64,000 nt of DNA from Aminobacter sp. AP02 (GTDB lineage Bacteria > Pseudomonadota > Alphaproteobacteria > Rhizobiales > Rhizobiaceae): the NCBI RefSeq assembly GCF_003148805.1, contig NZ_QGGX01000002.1, forward strand, positions 1-64,000, read 5' to 3'. This document shows positions 13,913 through 22,097 of this stretch, piece by piece (positions within the stretch are counted from its first letter, which is position 1; the number at the start of each line of letters is the position of its first letter). Under the pieces are notes generated by a model. That model saw only the letters and a list, made by a program, of their open reading frames with translations. It was not told the origin of the DNA and made no database searches. Position numbers and translations under genes: made by a program.

Positions 13913-14030
13913 CCCCTCCCCCTTGTGGGGAGCGGTTAGGGGTGGGGGTGCTGTCGGCCGCATCGCCGGTGTCTTCAGTACGGGAATGGAATTACCCCCA
14001 CCCTGTATCCCTCCCCACAAGGGGGAGGGA
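13913..14030. repeat. Inverted pair of type B palindromes after argG
   Basis: 13913-13949 (CCCCTCCCCCTTGTGGGGAG, then CGGTTAGGGGTGGGGG) and 13994-14030 (ACCCCCACCCTGTATCCCTC, then CCCACAAGGGGGAGGG) are inverted copies. They are the counterpart of 9799-9929 with the arms in the other order, and lie in the convergent gap after argG where they may also end transcripts. Confidence 0.75.
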
Positions 14031-14075
14031 GGCGTCAGCGCCGCGCCATTCGATCCTGTCTGTTTGTCGGTTTTT

Positions 14076-14594
14076 TTAAGCCCCACCCTCATACATATCC
14101 GCGAGGTATTCCCGCTTGGCCGCGTCATCGCGCGCTGAATACAGATAGCGGCTGAACGCCTGGCGCTCGTGGTTGACCGCTGCCAGTTCCCAGACGCAGA
14201 AGGTCGCGCGGTGCGGCCCGGGCAGCGCAAACAGCGAGAAATCGGGCGCATCGGCCGTCTTGGCGTAAACAGTCTCCCACATCTCGTTGGCATTGCGCCA
14301 CGAGCTCACTAGCAGGAAATGGAAATCGCCGCCGCAGCGGTGAAGGATGACGAAACCGAGCTCGCCATTGAGGTTAAGGCGCCCGGTCGCCGTCTCTGCG
14401 GCGAGGAAACGCTGCGCCAGCGCGCAGGTTTCGCGGGTCACCGGCGTTTCGGCTTCTGCTATGTCGTACCATTTCAGCAAGCCGCCGCCCGCCGGCACGG
14501 GCAGGCCGGGTGTCACCGATTTGGGGTAATGGGTGTAGCCTTCGACATTGCCGAAGTGCGAGAGATCGGCGGGCAGGCCGCTCTGGCTGTTCAT
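14076..14594 (-). CDS. Uncharacterised soluble protein
   Basis: I do not recognise this 172-residue protein. There is no signal peptide or membrane segment. It opens MNSQSGLPADLSHFGNVEGY and contains a hydrophobic core strand GELGFVILHRCGGDFHFLLV followed by SSWRNANEMWETVYAK, then PHRATFCVWELAAVNHERQA and a charged end. The pattern suggests a small alpha/beta fold, but no catalytic motif stands out. The start at 14594 is preferred to one 14 codons upstream, which would run into the terminator hairpin at 14619-14646. It lies downstream of the lytic transglycosylase gene on the same strand but is separated from it by that terminator, so it is probably transcribed on its own. Confidence 0.7.
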   Translation of the reverse strand: MNSQSGLPADLSHFGNVEGYTHYPKSVTPGLPVPAGGGLLKWYDIAEAETPVTRETCALAQRFLAAETATGRLNLNGELGFVILHRCGGDFHFLLVSSWRNANEMWETVYAKTADAPDFSLFALPGPHRATFCVWELAAVNHERQAFSRYLYSARDDAAKREYLADMYEGGA

Positions 14595-14618
14595 GGCTAG
14601 ATCCTCGTCCGCATCGAA

Positions 14619-14646
14619 AAAGCCCGGTGTTGCCACCGGGCTTTGT
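14619..14646 (-). terminator. Rho-independent terminator of the transglycosylase gene
   Basis: A perfect 11-bp stem: AAAGCCCGGTG (14619-14629), loop TTGC, CACCGGGCTTT (14634-14644). Read on the minus strand it ends in a run of five T (GGGCTTTTT), 79 bp after the transglycosylase stop codon. Confidence 0.85.
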
Positions 14647-14724
14647 CACTCTGCGTCCGAGGCGCTGGCCTGGCCAGACTGCCCCAAAATGTCTCCTGAC
14701 AGCGTCGTGTCAGGGCAACAGGCG

Positions 14725-15543
14725 TCAGTTGCCGTCGATCTCGGCACCGATGATGGCGATGGCCTGCTGGTAGACGCTGGCCGCGTTCCAGCCCTGCAGC
14801 GCGGCGAAATTGGGCTGGCCAGGCTGGTAGCCGGCGCCGGCCCGCCAGCCGTGGCCGCGCAGGAAGTTGGCGGTCGAAGCCAAGGCGTCGGCCCTGGAGC
14901 GGACCATGTCGATCCTGCCGTTGCCGTCGCCGTCGGCGCCGTATTTCAGCACGTTGACCGGCAGGAACTGCGTCTGGCCAATCTCGCCATGTGCAGCGCC
15001 GATTGCGTTGGGCGCCAGCGTTCCGTTCTGGACGAGCTTGAGCGCCGCGTAGAGCTGGTCGGTGAAATATTCGGAGCGGCGGCAGTCATAGGCCAGCGTG
15101 GCGACCGCCGACAGCGTGTGCTGGTTGCCAAGGAAAGCGCCGAAGCCTGTTTCCATGCCCCAGATCGCAATCAGCGGGCCGGCCGGCACGCCATAGCGGG
15201 CCTCGATGCTCTGGAACAGTGCCGCATTCTGCTTCTTGAGCGTCTTGCCCTTGGAAGCAATGGTCTTGCCGCCGCGCTTGGCCATGAACTGGTCAAGCGA
15301 GAGCTTGAAGCTCTTCTGGTTGCGGTCGGCGTAGATCGTCTTGGTGGCGTAGCTGGTCGCGGCCAGCGCGCTGAGCGCGTTGCCCTTGATGCCGTTGCCT
15401 GCCGCTTCTTGCGCAAACGAAGCTTTCCACGCTTCGAAGCCGCCAGCGTTGTTGCCGCACTGCGCCGCATACGCGCCGCTGGCCGAAACCGCCAGCATGG
15501 CGGTGGCCGCAGCAAAAGTCTTCACCTTGGCAGGTAGTGCCAT
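14725..15543 (-). CDS. Lytic murein transglycosylase, MltB-like
   Basis: 272-residue exported enzyme of the SLT_2/MltB family, which cleaves peptidoglycan glycan strands to 1,6-anhydro products in the periplasm. Residues 1-26 are a signal peptide (KVKTFAAATAMLAVSASGAYA, cut after AYA); there is no lipobox, so it is soluble rather than lipid-anchored. The catalytic Glu is in IWGMETGFGAFLGNQHT. IGQTQFLPVNVLKYGADGDG and NGRIDMVRSRADALASTANF are the family's substrate-groove segments. It lacks the C-terminal peptidoglycan-binding domain found in longer relatives. A strong terminator follows. Confidence 0.88.
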   Translation of the reverse strand: MALPAKVKTFAAATAMLAVSASGAYAAQCGNNAGGFEAWKASFAQEAAGNGIKGNALSALAATSYATKTIYADRNQKSFKLSLDQFMAKRGGKTIASKGKTLKKQNAALFQSIEARYGVPAGPLIAIWGMETGFGAFLGNQHTLSAVATLAYDCRRSEYFTDQLYAALKLVQNGTLAPNAIGAAHGEIGQTQFLPVNVLKYGADGDGNGRIDMVRSRADALASTANFLRGHGWRAGAGYQPGQPNFAALQGWNAASVYQQAIAIIGAEIDGN

Positions 15544-15937
15544 GCCGTTCTCCTGATGCCTGAATCAATGCCCTTGGGAGGGATGTTGCCAGCCGCACGC
15601 TCTCTCGTCATCGTTAAGAAGGCGTTTACGTCCCCAATGTCCTGCAATGGCTGGTGGCAAAAAACTGGCACACGATCAAGCAGTGAATGTGGCGAGAGCA
15701 GGGAAAAACCGTGCAAGATGTCGATGTTGTGATCGCCGGAGCGCTTTTGCAGGTCTTTTCGGCGGCAAAACCGCACCGCTCGGTAAGGTTGAAGGCCAGG
15801 TGCAGGCCGGTCTCTGCGGTGCGCACGACAGGCTGTAAGCGTCGGCCTGCCACAATTCGTGAGCATCCCCAGCAGGAACTGATCGCCGATTGCGCCGTTT
15901 TCGCCACCTGAGGGACCCAAGAAAACGGAGCGAAAAG
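15544..15937. other. 394-bp divergent intergenic region, no gene seen
   Basis: This separates the divergent transglycosylase and SH3/DUF1236 genes. Several frames are open, but none has a convincing ribosome binding site or protein-like composition. It must hold both promoters. A purine-rich CGGAGCGAAAAG just before 15938 serves as the ribosome binding site of the plus-strand gene. I see no clear operator or structured RNA. Confidence 0.5.
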
Positions 15938-16609
15938 ATGAAAAACAAACTGTTGTTGCCCGCCGTCGCGGGCGCGCTCGTCGCCTTCTCAGGCCCGTCA
16001 TTTGCAGATGTTGCAGTACAGGCGGCCACCGATCTCAATGTTCGTGCAGGCCCCGGCCCGCAATACCCGGTCATAGGCGTCATCGGTGCCGGGCAAGGCA
16101 CCACGCTGCGAGGCTGCCTAGAAGGCAGCAAATGGTGCAGCGTTGCCGATTCAGGCGGAGACGGCTGGGTCTATTCCGACTATCTGGTCGGTGATTTTGG
16201 CGGGCAGCAGCTGACACTTTCGGCCCGACCGGCCGATTCCGGCGTGATGGTGGTCGAACCGCCCAAGGGCGGCGGCGCCACTGGCGCAGTCGTAGGCGGT
16301 GTCACAGGTGCGATTGCAGGTGCCGTCGTCGGTGGTCCGGTGGGTGCTGCCGTCGGTGGCGGTGCCGGTGTCATTGCCGGCGGCACGGCCGGCACGGTGA
16401 TCGATCCGCCGGGGAAGGTTCGCACTTATGTCGAGGCGCATCGCACCGAACCGGTCTATCTCGACGGCGAAGTGGTTGTCGGCGCGGGGCTGCCGTCCAA
16501 TGTGCAGCTGACTGAAATTCCCGATTACGAATACCGCTATGTCTACGTGAACGGCCAACCTGTTCTGGTCGAACCTTCGACGCGCCGTGTTGTCTATGTC
16601 GTGCGCTGA
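15938..16609 (+). CDS. Exported SH3 domain protein with DUF1236 domain
   Basis: 223 residues. Signal peptide 1-23 (KNKLLLPAVAGALVAFSG, cut near SFA-DV). A bacterial SH3 domain follows (about 25-80: ATDLNVRAGPGPQYPVIGVI, and later DGWVYSDYLVGDF). Then a Gly/Ala/Val zipper around 110-150 (TGAVVGGVTGAIAGAVVGG), which often inserts in or lies on membranes, and a C-terminal DUF1236 unit with EIPDYEYRYVYVNGQPVLVE. Rhizobia carry many such envelope proteins; their role is unknown, probably cell-wall or stress related. The start at 15938 gives a proper signal peptide; an in-frame upstream start would add 16 charged residues. Confidence 0.82.
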   Translation: MKNKLLLPAVAGALVAFSGPSFADVAVQAATDLNVRAGPGPQYPVIGVIGAGQGTTLRGCLEGSKWCSVADSGGDGWVYSDYLVGDFGGQQLTLSARPADSGVMVVEPPKGGGATGAVVGGVTGAIAGAVVGGPVGAAVGGGAGVIAGGTAGTVIDPPGKVRTYVEAHRTEPVYLDGEVVVGAGLPSNVQLTEIPDYEYRYVYVNGQPVLVEPSTRRVVYVVR

Positions 16610-16615
16610 TTCATA

Positions 16616-16652
16616 TGAGGTCGCCCGGCGTCCGCCCGGCGACCTCATTTTA
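16616..16652 (+). terminator. Terminator after the SH3/DUF1236 gene
   Basis: TGAGGTCGCC (16616-16625) pairs perfectly with GGCGACCTCA (16638-16647), loop of 12, followed by TTTTATT. It begins 6 bp after the stop codon. Confidence 0.8.
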
Positions 16653-16666
16653 TTCGTTGTCCTGCC

Positions 16667-17425
16667 TTAGACATGCACCTGCGCCAACCCGGCTTCCGCA
16701 GCATCGTCGAACGGGCGGAAGGAAACATAGAGCAGCCAGAAGTAGAACCCGGCGACGCCAGAAATGATCAGCCATCCGGGTGCGAGGCCGAGGTTGGCAT
16801 TGGCCGTGACCTCCCAAAGCGACGACACCAGATCGCCACTGCCTCCAGTGGCCTGAAGATTGGGCGTCGAAATCTTGAGCACCCAGGCCAGCAGCAGGAT
16901 CAGGAACATCCAGATGTAGTTACGTCGCAGCCGCCGTGAGAATGCGTCGGCATAAGAAATGCGAAACTGGGGCTCCCTGAGGCTGTCGCCCAGCATCTTC
17001 CGCCAATTCACGTTCTCACCGGCCTCGGGCGAAAATATCTGGGCGAAGTAATAGCGTTCGAAGGTGCGGACGCGGGACCGGTAGACGTCGAAGAAACGGT
17101 AGCGCCGCGCCTCGATCCAAAGCAGCAGGAAAATGAGCAGCATGGCAAACAGCAGCACGCCGTGATGGGCGTTGGGCGTCGAAAGCGACACTGACAGCAT
17201 CGCCGCCACGACCGTGATAGCCCAGTTGCTGGTTCGGTCGATACGGTCGCGCCAGCCGGCCATCCTGGCCATTTCCGCGCGATGGTAATGCGCCATGGTG
17301 TTGACGATTTCGGCCGAGGTCGAAGGCAGCGGCCCAAGCTGCGACAAATCTGGGTTGGCACTTTCCGGCATGGCAGCCTCCCTGGTGCTCTGGGACATCC
17401 CCTGAGTGTGCATCGGATAGGACAC
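16667..17425 (-). CDS. DUF2270 family membrane protein
   Basis: 252 residues with a soluble N-terminus and four membrane segments: a pair around residues 68-105 (WAITVVAAMLSVSLS and VLLFAMLLIFLLLWIEARRY), one near 173-188 (IWMFLILLLAWVLKIS) and one near the C-terminus (LIISGVAGFYFWLLYVSFRP). The loop WIEARRYRFFDVYRSRVRTF is the most conserved part of the DUF2270 family. Function unknown. The GTG at 17425 has AGGAG six bases upstream; an ATG 18 codons inside (MPESANPDL) has GGGAGG and is equally possible. Confidence 0.75.
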   Translation of the reverse strand: MSYPMHTQGMSQSTREAAMPESANPDLSQLGPLPSTSAEIVNTMAHYHRAEMARMAGWRDRIDRTSNWAITVVAAMLSVSLSTPNAHHGVLLFAMLLIFLLLWIEARRYRFFDVYRSRVRTFERYYFAQIFSPEAGENVNWRKMLGDSLREPQFRISYADAFSRRLRRNYIWMFLILLLAWVLKISTPNLQATGGSGDLVSSLWEVTANANLGLAPGWLIISGVAGFYFWLLYVSFRPFDDAAEAGLAQVHV

Positions 17426-17582
17426 AAGGCACTCCTGGTGATGCTGTTGCGGCGTGGGACCCGGCTTGCGCTATATGCATGTTGCAGTGGCAGTCCGCGC
17501 TGTGGCCCGAAGGTCCGCCGCCGGCACCGATTCTATACCTGTTGCGGCGAGATCGCGCGAAAATTGGCCGCCGCCGCCCGGC

Positions 17583-19331
17583 TCAAAAGCGTATCGAAGT
17601 TCCCTTTTTTCCCGGCTTCGCGCTGCGTTTGAGCAGGCGCGCGAAATTGTCCGGCGGCAACGCCTTGGAGTACAGAAAGCCTTGGCCTGTTCGGCAGCCC
17701 ATGGCGTAGAGCGCGGCCTCCTGCGCCCTTGTCTCGACGCCCTCGGCGACGACGGCAAGCCCCATGTCCTTGGCCATGCCGAGCACCGCGCGCACGATAG
17801 CGGCGTCCTGCCGGTTGCGGAGCATGTCGCGGACGAAGCTGCGGTCGATCTTGAGCACGGTAAGGGAAAAACGCTTGATGGTGCTGAGCGCAGCATGGCC
17901 GGTGCCGAAATCGTCGAAGGCGAGACCGACACCCGCCTTGGCCAGCTTGCGGAACGGCGCCAACGTGCGTTCCTCATAGTCGAGCGCGATGGTTTCGGTG
18001 ACCTCGAGCTCCAGCGCCTTCGCCGGCAATTTGTGTCGCGCAAGCGTCGTCAGCACCGTCTCAGCCAGATTGCCGGCCTTGACCTGTGCCGCAAACAGAT
18101 TAACCGCCATGCTGATGGGCGCCAGGCCCTGGGCGCGCCAATCGGCTGACTGGCGACAGGCTTCGTCGAGGATCCAGCTGCCCACCGTCAGCGCGCCCGT
18201 ATGCGTTTCTAGCACGGCCAGGAAGTCGGCTGGCTCAAGCAGTCCACGGGTGGGGTGGCGCCAGCGAAGCAGAGCTTCGGCCCCCAGCACGCGGCCGCTC
18301 TCGAGGCAAACCTGCGGCTGGTAGTGCAGCACGAATTCCTTGGCACCGATTGCGTGCAGTAGCTCGTCCTTCAAGGCACGGCGCGCCGCAACGGCGTTGC
18401 GCATGTCTGGCTCGAACATGCGGTAGCTGCCGCCGCGTTGCCTTGCGCGGTAAAGCGCCAGATCGGCGCTGGCCACCAGCTCCTCCCGATTTCCTCCGTC
18501 GCCGGGCGCCACCGCGCCGCCGATGCTGGCGCCGAGCTTGAGCAGGTGATCGCCGATCTCGAATGGCTTGTCGAAGGACTGGAGCAGGCTGTCGGCCGCT
18601 GCCACAACAGTGGAGGGATCGTCGATACCGCGCAAAAGCACCGCAAACTCGTCGCTGCCGAGCCGGGCTACGACGGCATTGGTGTCGAGCGCAGCCGGCA
18701 GCCGGACAGCCAGCGCCTGCAGCAGCGTGTCGCCGGTGGCATGGCCGAGCGTGTCGTTGAACTTTTTGAAGCCGTCGAGGTCCAGCAGCAGTATCCCCGT
18801 CGCTTCGCCTGCCGCCAGCGCGTCCTCGAGCTGCATGTCGAACTGGAAGCGGTTGGGCATGCCCGTCAGCGTATCGTGATGCGCCAGGCGATGCAGCCGC
18901 ATGTCGCGCTGCCGTCGCTCCGAGATGTCGCGGATGATGCCGCCCATGGCGATGCCGTTCGGTCCGCGCCAGATAGACAGCGAAAGCTCTATGGGGAATT
19001 CGCTGCCGTCGCGCCGAAGTGCCGCCACTTCCACTGTCTTGCCGTTCAGCCTCGACGGTCCGCCGGAGCCGACCCGGGCAATGCCCGCATTGTGGGCGCC
19101 GCGCAGCCTTTGCGGTATGATCAGGTCGAGCCTGTGGCCGAGCATCTCGGTCCGGTCATAGCCGAATATGCGTTCGGCTGACCTGTTGACATAGGTAATC
19201 GTGCCGCCGGCGTCGATGACAACCAGCGCGAATTCGATATTCTCGGCAAAGCCAGCAAGCAAGGTGTCGTCGCCGAAGCTAGGACCGTCTTCTTGGGGCA
19301 AAACATGCGAGCCGCCCGCATGATCACACAT
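17583..19331 (-). CDS. PAS-GGDEF-EAL cyclic-di-GMP signalling protein
   Basis: 582 residues. A PAS sensor (about 25-145) begins with GFAENIEFALVVIDAGGTIT; a GGDEF domain (about 150-310) opens at HDTLTGMPNRFQFD; an EAL domain (about 320-565) follows. The cyclase signature reads RLGSDEF, that is GSDEF instead of GGDEF, so synthesis activity is doubtful. The EAL domain keeps the metal and catalytic set: AEALLRW, VNLFAAQ, LEVTET, FDDFGTG, LKIDRSFV and AEGVET. It therefore most likely degrades c-di-GMP, with the GGDEF domain regulatory. No membrane segment; the PAS domain suggests cytoplasmic sensing. Divergent from the ffh cluster. Confidence 0.92.
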   Translation of the reverse strand: MCDHAGGSHVLPQEDGPSFGDDTLLAGFAENIEFALVVIDAGGTITYVNRSAERIFGYDRTEMLGHRLDLIIPQRLRGAHNAGIARVGSGGPSRLNGKTVEVAALRRDGSEFPIELSLSIWRGPNGIAMGGIIRDISERRQRDMRLHRLAHHDTLTGMPNRFQFDMQLEDALAAGEATGILLLDLDGFKKFNDTLGHATGDTLLQALAVRLPAALDTNAVVARLGSDEFAVLLRGIDDPSTVVAAADSLLQSFDKPFEIGDHLLKLGASIGGAVAPGDGGNREELVASADLALYRARQRGGSYRMFEPDMRNAVAARRALKDELLHAIGAKEFVLHYQPQVCLESGRVLGAEALLRWRHPTRGLLEPADFLAVLETHTGALTVGSWILDEACRQSADWRAQGLAPISMAVNLFAAQVKAGNLAETVLTTLARHKLPAKALELEVTETIALDYEERTLAPFRKLAKAGVGLAFDDFGTGHAALSTIKRFSLTVLKIDRSFVRDMLRNRQDAAIVRAVLGMAKDMGLAVVAEGVETRAQEAALYAMGCRTGQGFLYSKALPPDNFARLLKRSAKPGKKGTSIRF

Positions 19332-19460
19332 GGTGGTGAAATACCCTGAAATAATACATAAGCCCCCCGGCAGTCCGGCAGCCTAGTGGGGAAGTCTTAA
19401 CAGGGCCTGAGCGCAGTGCACGGACTAGCGGGCCGAGCCGGTGCCGCGATGCGCGTTCCC

Positions 19461-19489
19461 TTGACTCTCGGGCCGTTTTCCTGTCTACA
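19461..19489 (+). promoter_or_regulatory. Sigma-70 promoter upstream of ffh
   Basis: TTGACT (19461-19466, within CCTTGACT), a 17-nt spacer, then TCTACA (19484-19489). This fits the alphaproteobacterial housekeeping pattern CTTGAC-N17-CTATAT. Predicted transcript start near 19496, giving a leader of about 180 nt before ffh. Confidence 0.55.
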
Positions 19490-19495
19490 GCCCAC

Positions 19496-19605
19496 AAATT
19501 CCGCGACGAGTTCCACTCCGAGCGGCCGACCGGGACACCCTTGGAGGGTAAAAACGATCCCGGAGGCCAACACCCGGCAGCGCAGTGCGCCCCCGGGTGC
19601 TTTTT
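19496..19605 (+). ncRNA. Candidate structured leader or small RNA upstream of ffh
   Basis: Between the promoter at 19461-19489 and a terminator ending at 19605 lies about 110 nt with a nested fold: GGCC (19524-19527) with GGCC (19565-19568), CCGGGA (19530-19535) with TCCCGG (19558-19563), and ACCC (19537-19540) with GGGT (19546-19549). An unpaired A-rich strand AAAAACGA lies on the 3' side. It is not SRP RNA: the conserved SRP tetraloop region is absent. Either a free small RNA or a terminated 5' leader controlling ffh; I do not recognise a known family. Confidence 0.4.
19571..19605 (+). terminator. Terminator/attenuator 70 bp before ffh
   Basis: CACCCGG (19571-19577) pairs with CCGGGTG (19593-19599), with an inner GCGC-AGT-GCGC hairpin, followed by C and five T (19601-19605). 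No other plus-strand gene precedes it after the divergent 19331 start, so it must end a leader or a small RNA. Confidence 0.7.
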
Positions 19606-19675
19606 GGTTTGGTTCGCGCGCGCAGAGGCATTACCTCTCGGTTCGACATTGTTTGGCTGAGAGAAGGGAAGTTGA

Positions 19676-21259
19676 ATGTTTGAATCGCTGCAAGAGCGAC
19701 TTGGATCGATCCTCAACGGCCTGACGGGCCGTGGCGCGCTGTCGGAGGCCGACGTCTCGGCAGCCCTGCGCGAGGTTCGCCGTGCCTTGCTCGAGGCCGA
19801 CGTCGCCCTCGAAGTGGTCCGCTCCTTCACCGACCGCGTGCGCGAAAAGGCCGTCGGTGCGGCGGTCCTCAAGTCGATCAAGCCCGGGCAGATGGTCGTC
19901 AAGATCGTCCATGACGAGCTGGTCGAGATGCTCGGCTCCGAAGGCGTCGCCATCGACCTCAACGCGCCGGCCCCGGTCGTCATCATGATGGTCGGCCTGC
20001 AGGGCTCGGGCAAGACCACTACTTCGGCCAAGATCGCCAAGCGCCTCACCGAGCGCCAGGGCAAGAAGGTCCTGATGGCCTCGCTCGACACGCGCCGTCC
20101 GGCAGCGCAAGAGCAGCTTCGCCAGCTCGGCGAGCAGACCAAGGTCGCAACCCTTCCCGTCATCGCCGGCCAGTCGCCGGTCGATATCGCCAAGCGCGCC
20201 GTCCAGGCAGCCAAGCTCGGTGGCCATGACGTCGTCATCCTCGACACCGCCGGCCGTACCCATATCGACGAGCCGCTGATGGTCGAGATGGCCGACATCC
20301 GCAAGGTGTCGGACCCGCACGAGATCCTGCTCGTCGCCGACTCTTTGACCGGCCAGGACGCAGTCAACCTCGCCAAGAATTTCGACGACCGCGTCGGCAT
20401 CACCGGTCTCGTGCTCACCCGCATGGACGGCGACGGCCGTGGCGGTGCGGCGCTGTCGATGCGCGCCGTCACCGGCAAGCCGATCAAGCTGATCGGCGTC
20501 GGCGAAAAGATGGACGCGCTGGAGGAGTTCTATCCCAAGCGCATCGCCGACCGCATCCTCGGCATGGGCGACATCGTTTCGCTGGTCGAGAAGGCTGCCG
20601 AAAACATCGACGCGGAAAAAGCCGCGGCGATGGCCAAGAAGATGCAGTCGGGCAAGTTCGACCTGAACGACCTCGCCGACCAGCTTGGCCAGATGCAAAA
20701 GATGGGCGGCATGGGCGGCATCATGGGCATGATGCCCGGCATGGGCAAGATGAAGGACCAGATGGCCGCGGCCGGCCTGGACGACAAGATGTTCGGCCGC
20801 CAGCTGGCCATCATCTCCTCGATGACCAAGGCCGAGCGCGCCAATCCCGACGTTCTCAAGCACTCGCGCAAGAAGCGCATCGCCGCCGGTTCCGGCACCG
20901 ACGCCGCCGAAATCAATAAGCTGCTCAAGATGCACCGCCAGATGGCCGACATGATGAAAGCCATGGGCGGCAAGGGTAAGGGCGGTGGCCTGATGCGCGG
21001 CATGATGGGTGGTCTGGCCTCCAAGATGGGCCTCGGCGGCATGGGTGGAATGGGCGGCATGCCCGACCTGTCGAAGATGGACCCCAAGCAGCTCGAAGCC
21101 CTGCAGAAGCAGGCGGAAGCGGCAGGCCTCGGCGGCGGCCTCAAGGGCCTGCCTGGCAGTGGGCTTCCCGGCATGGGCGGCGGTTTGCCCGGCCTGCCCG
21201 GCGGCATAAAGCTTCCGGGGCTCGGCGGCGGCCTGCCCGGCCTTGGCAAGAAGAAGTGA
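19676..21259 (+). CDS. ffh: Signal recognition particle protein Ffh
   Basis: 527-residue SRP GTPase that binds signal sequences on nascent inner-membrane proteins and targets ribosomes to FtsY. N domain 1-95; G domain with G1 GLQGSGKTTTSAKIA (about 108), DTRRPAAQEQL, DTAGRTHIDEP and TRMDGDGRGGAAL; then the Met-rich M domain from about 300 (GKFDLNDLADQLGQMQKMGG, and later SRKKRIAAGSGT contacting SRP RNA). The C-terminal 90 or so residues are a Gly/Met/Leu/Pro tail with repeats such as GMGGMGGMP, longer than the E. coli protein of about 450 residues. First gene of the cluster; GAGAAGGGAAG supplies the ribosome binding site. Confidence 0.96.
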   Translation: MFESLQERLGSILNGLTGRGALSEADVSAALREVRRALLEADVALEVVRSFTDRVREKAVGAAVLKSIKPGQMVVKIVHDELVEMLGSEGVAIDLNAPAPVVIMMVGLQGSGKTTTSAKIAKRLTERQGKKVLMASLDTRRPAAQEQLRQLGEQTKVATLPVIAGQSPVDIAKRAVQAAKLGGHDVVILDTAGRTHIDEPLMVEMADIRKVSDPHEILLVADSLTGQDAVNLAKNFDDRVGITGLVLTRMDGDGRGGAALSMRAVTGKPIKLIGVGEKMDALEEFYPKRIADRILGMGDIVSLVEKAAENIDAEKAAAMAKKMQSGKFDLNDLADQLGQMQKMGGMGGIMGMMPGMGKMKDQMAAAGLDDKMFGRQLAIISSMTKAERANPDVLKHSRKKRIAAGSGTDAAEINKLLKMHRQMADMMKAMGGKGKGGGLMRGMMGGLASKMGLGGMGGMGGMPDLSKMDPKQLEALQKQAEAAGLGGGLKGLPGSGLPGMGGGLPGLPGGIKLPGLGGGLPGLGKKK

Positions 21260-21269
21260 GGAGCGCGCG

Positions 21270-21596
21270 ATGACCGACATCACCCCGCAGGCACAGCTCC
21301 AGGACCTGCGCGCTTCGATCGACAATATCGACGCAGCCCTGGTTCACATGCTGGCCGAACGCTTTCGCTGCACAAAGGCAGTCGGCGTGCTCAAGGCGAC
21401 GCACGGCCTGCCGCCAGCGGACCCGAACCGCGAGGCGACCCAGATCGCGCGGCTGCGCCAGTTGGCCGACGACGCGCATCTCGATCCCGATTTCGCGGAG
21501 AAGTTCCTGAACTTCATCATCCGCGAGGTGATCCGTCACCACGAAATGCTGGCCGCCGAAAGAAATGGCGGCTCAGACAGGACTACCTCCGCCTGA
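21270..21596 (+). CDS. Chorismate mutase, AroQ class
   Basis: 108-residue all-helical chorismate mutase that converts chorismate to prephenate for Phe and Tyr synthesis. Typical features: [20 protein letters not shown] at the start of helix 1, then [40 protein letters not shown] and [14 protein letters not shown]. It begins 10 bp after the ffh stop codon with GAGGAG before the ATG, and ends 55 bp before rpsP, so it is co-transcribed with both. Insertion of this enzyme between ffh and rpsP is the arrangement I recall in Rhizobiales. Confidence 0.88.
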   Translation: MTDITPQAQLQDLRASIDNIDAALVHMLAERFRCTKAVGVLKATHGLPPADPNREATQIARLRQLADDAHLDPDFAEKFLNFIIREVIRHHEMLAAERNGGSDRTTSA

Positions 21597-21651
21597 TGGC
21601 GGAACAAGAAGAACAGACCAAACCCAAGACAGAACTATCAGGAGTAAGACA

Positions 21652-22044
21652 ATGTCCCTTAAGATCCGCCTGGCTCGCGCCGGCTCCAAGAAGCGCCCCT
21701 ACTACCACATCGTCATCGCTGACGCCCGCAGCCCGCGCGACGGCCGCTTCATCGAGGCGATCGGCGCCTGGAACCCGCTGCTGCCCAAGGATGGCGAGCG
21801 CATGAAGCTCGACGCCGACCGCGCCAAGTACTGGCTGTCGAACGGCGCGCAGCCGACCGACCGCGTTGCCCGCTTCTTCGACGAAGCCGGTATCGTCAAG
21901 CGCGAAGCCCGTTCGAACCCGACCAAGGGCGAGCCGGGCAAGAAGGCTCAGGAGCGCCTCGCCGCTCTGAAGAAGGCACAGGACGACGCTGCAGCCGCTA
22001 TCGCAGCCGCTGCCGCCGCACCGGCCGAAGCTTCGGCAGAGTAA
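21652..22044 (+). CDS. rpsP: 30S ribosomal protein S16
   Basis: 130 residues. The S16 core (1-85) is unmistakable: [40 protein letters not shown] and [20 protein letters not shown]. The rest is a Lys/Ala-rich extension ending [17 protein letters not shown], common in alphaproteobacterial S16. The start at 21652 is fixed by homology and by AGGAG about nine bases upstream. Normally rimM, trmD and rplS follow; here a terminator and an unrelated cupin gene follow instead. Confidence 0.96.
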   Translation: MSLKIRLARAGSKKRPYYHIVIADARSPRDGRFIEAIGAWNPLLPKDGERMKLDADRAKYWLSNGAQPTDRVARFFDEAGIVKREARSNPTKGEPGKKAQERLAALKKAQDDAAAAIAAAAAAPAEASAE

Positions 22045-22069
22045 TTTTCGCCGCTTTGGCGAATGGAAG

Positions 22070-22097
22070 ACGGCGGGCCGAAAGGTCCGCCGTTTTG
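22070..22097 (+). terminator. Terminator of the ffh-rpsP operon
   Basis: ACGGCGGGCC (22070-22079), GAAA tetraloop, GGTCCGCCGT (22084-22093; one G-U pair), then TTTGCG. It begins 25 bp after rpsP and closes the operon before rimM/trmD/rplS would be expected. Confidence 0.8.

Noticed and set aside
15647-15838. A 63-codon plus-strand ORF in the transglycosylase/SH3 intergenic region
   Set aside because: No ribosome binding site and unlikely composition; probably chance.
19496-19605. SRP RNA (ffs) upstream of ffh
   Set aside because: The conserved SRP RNA core with its GGAAG-type loop region is absent, and ffs is usually not linked to ffh in this group.
19631-21325. A 564-codon minus-strand frame opposite ffh
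   Set aside because: Ala/His/Leu-biased composition and complete overlap with a well-supported Ffh; a codon-bias shadow.
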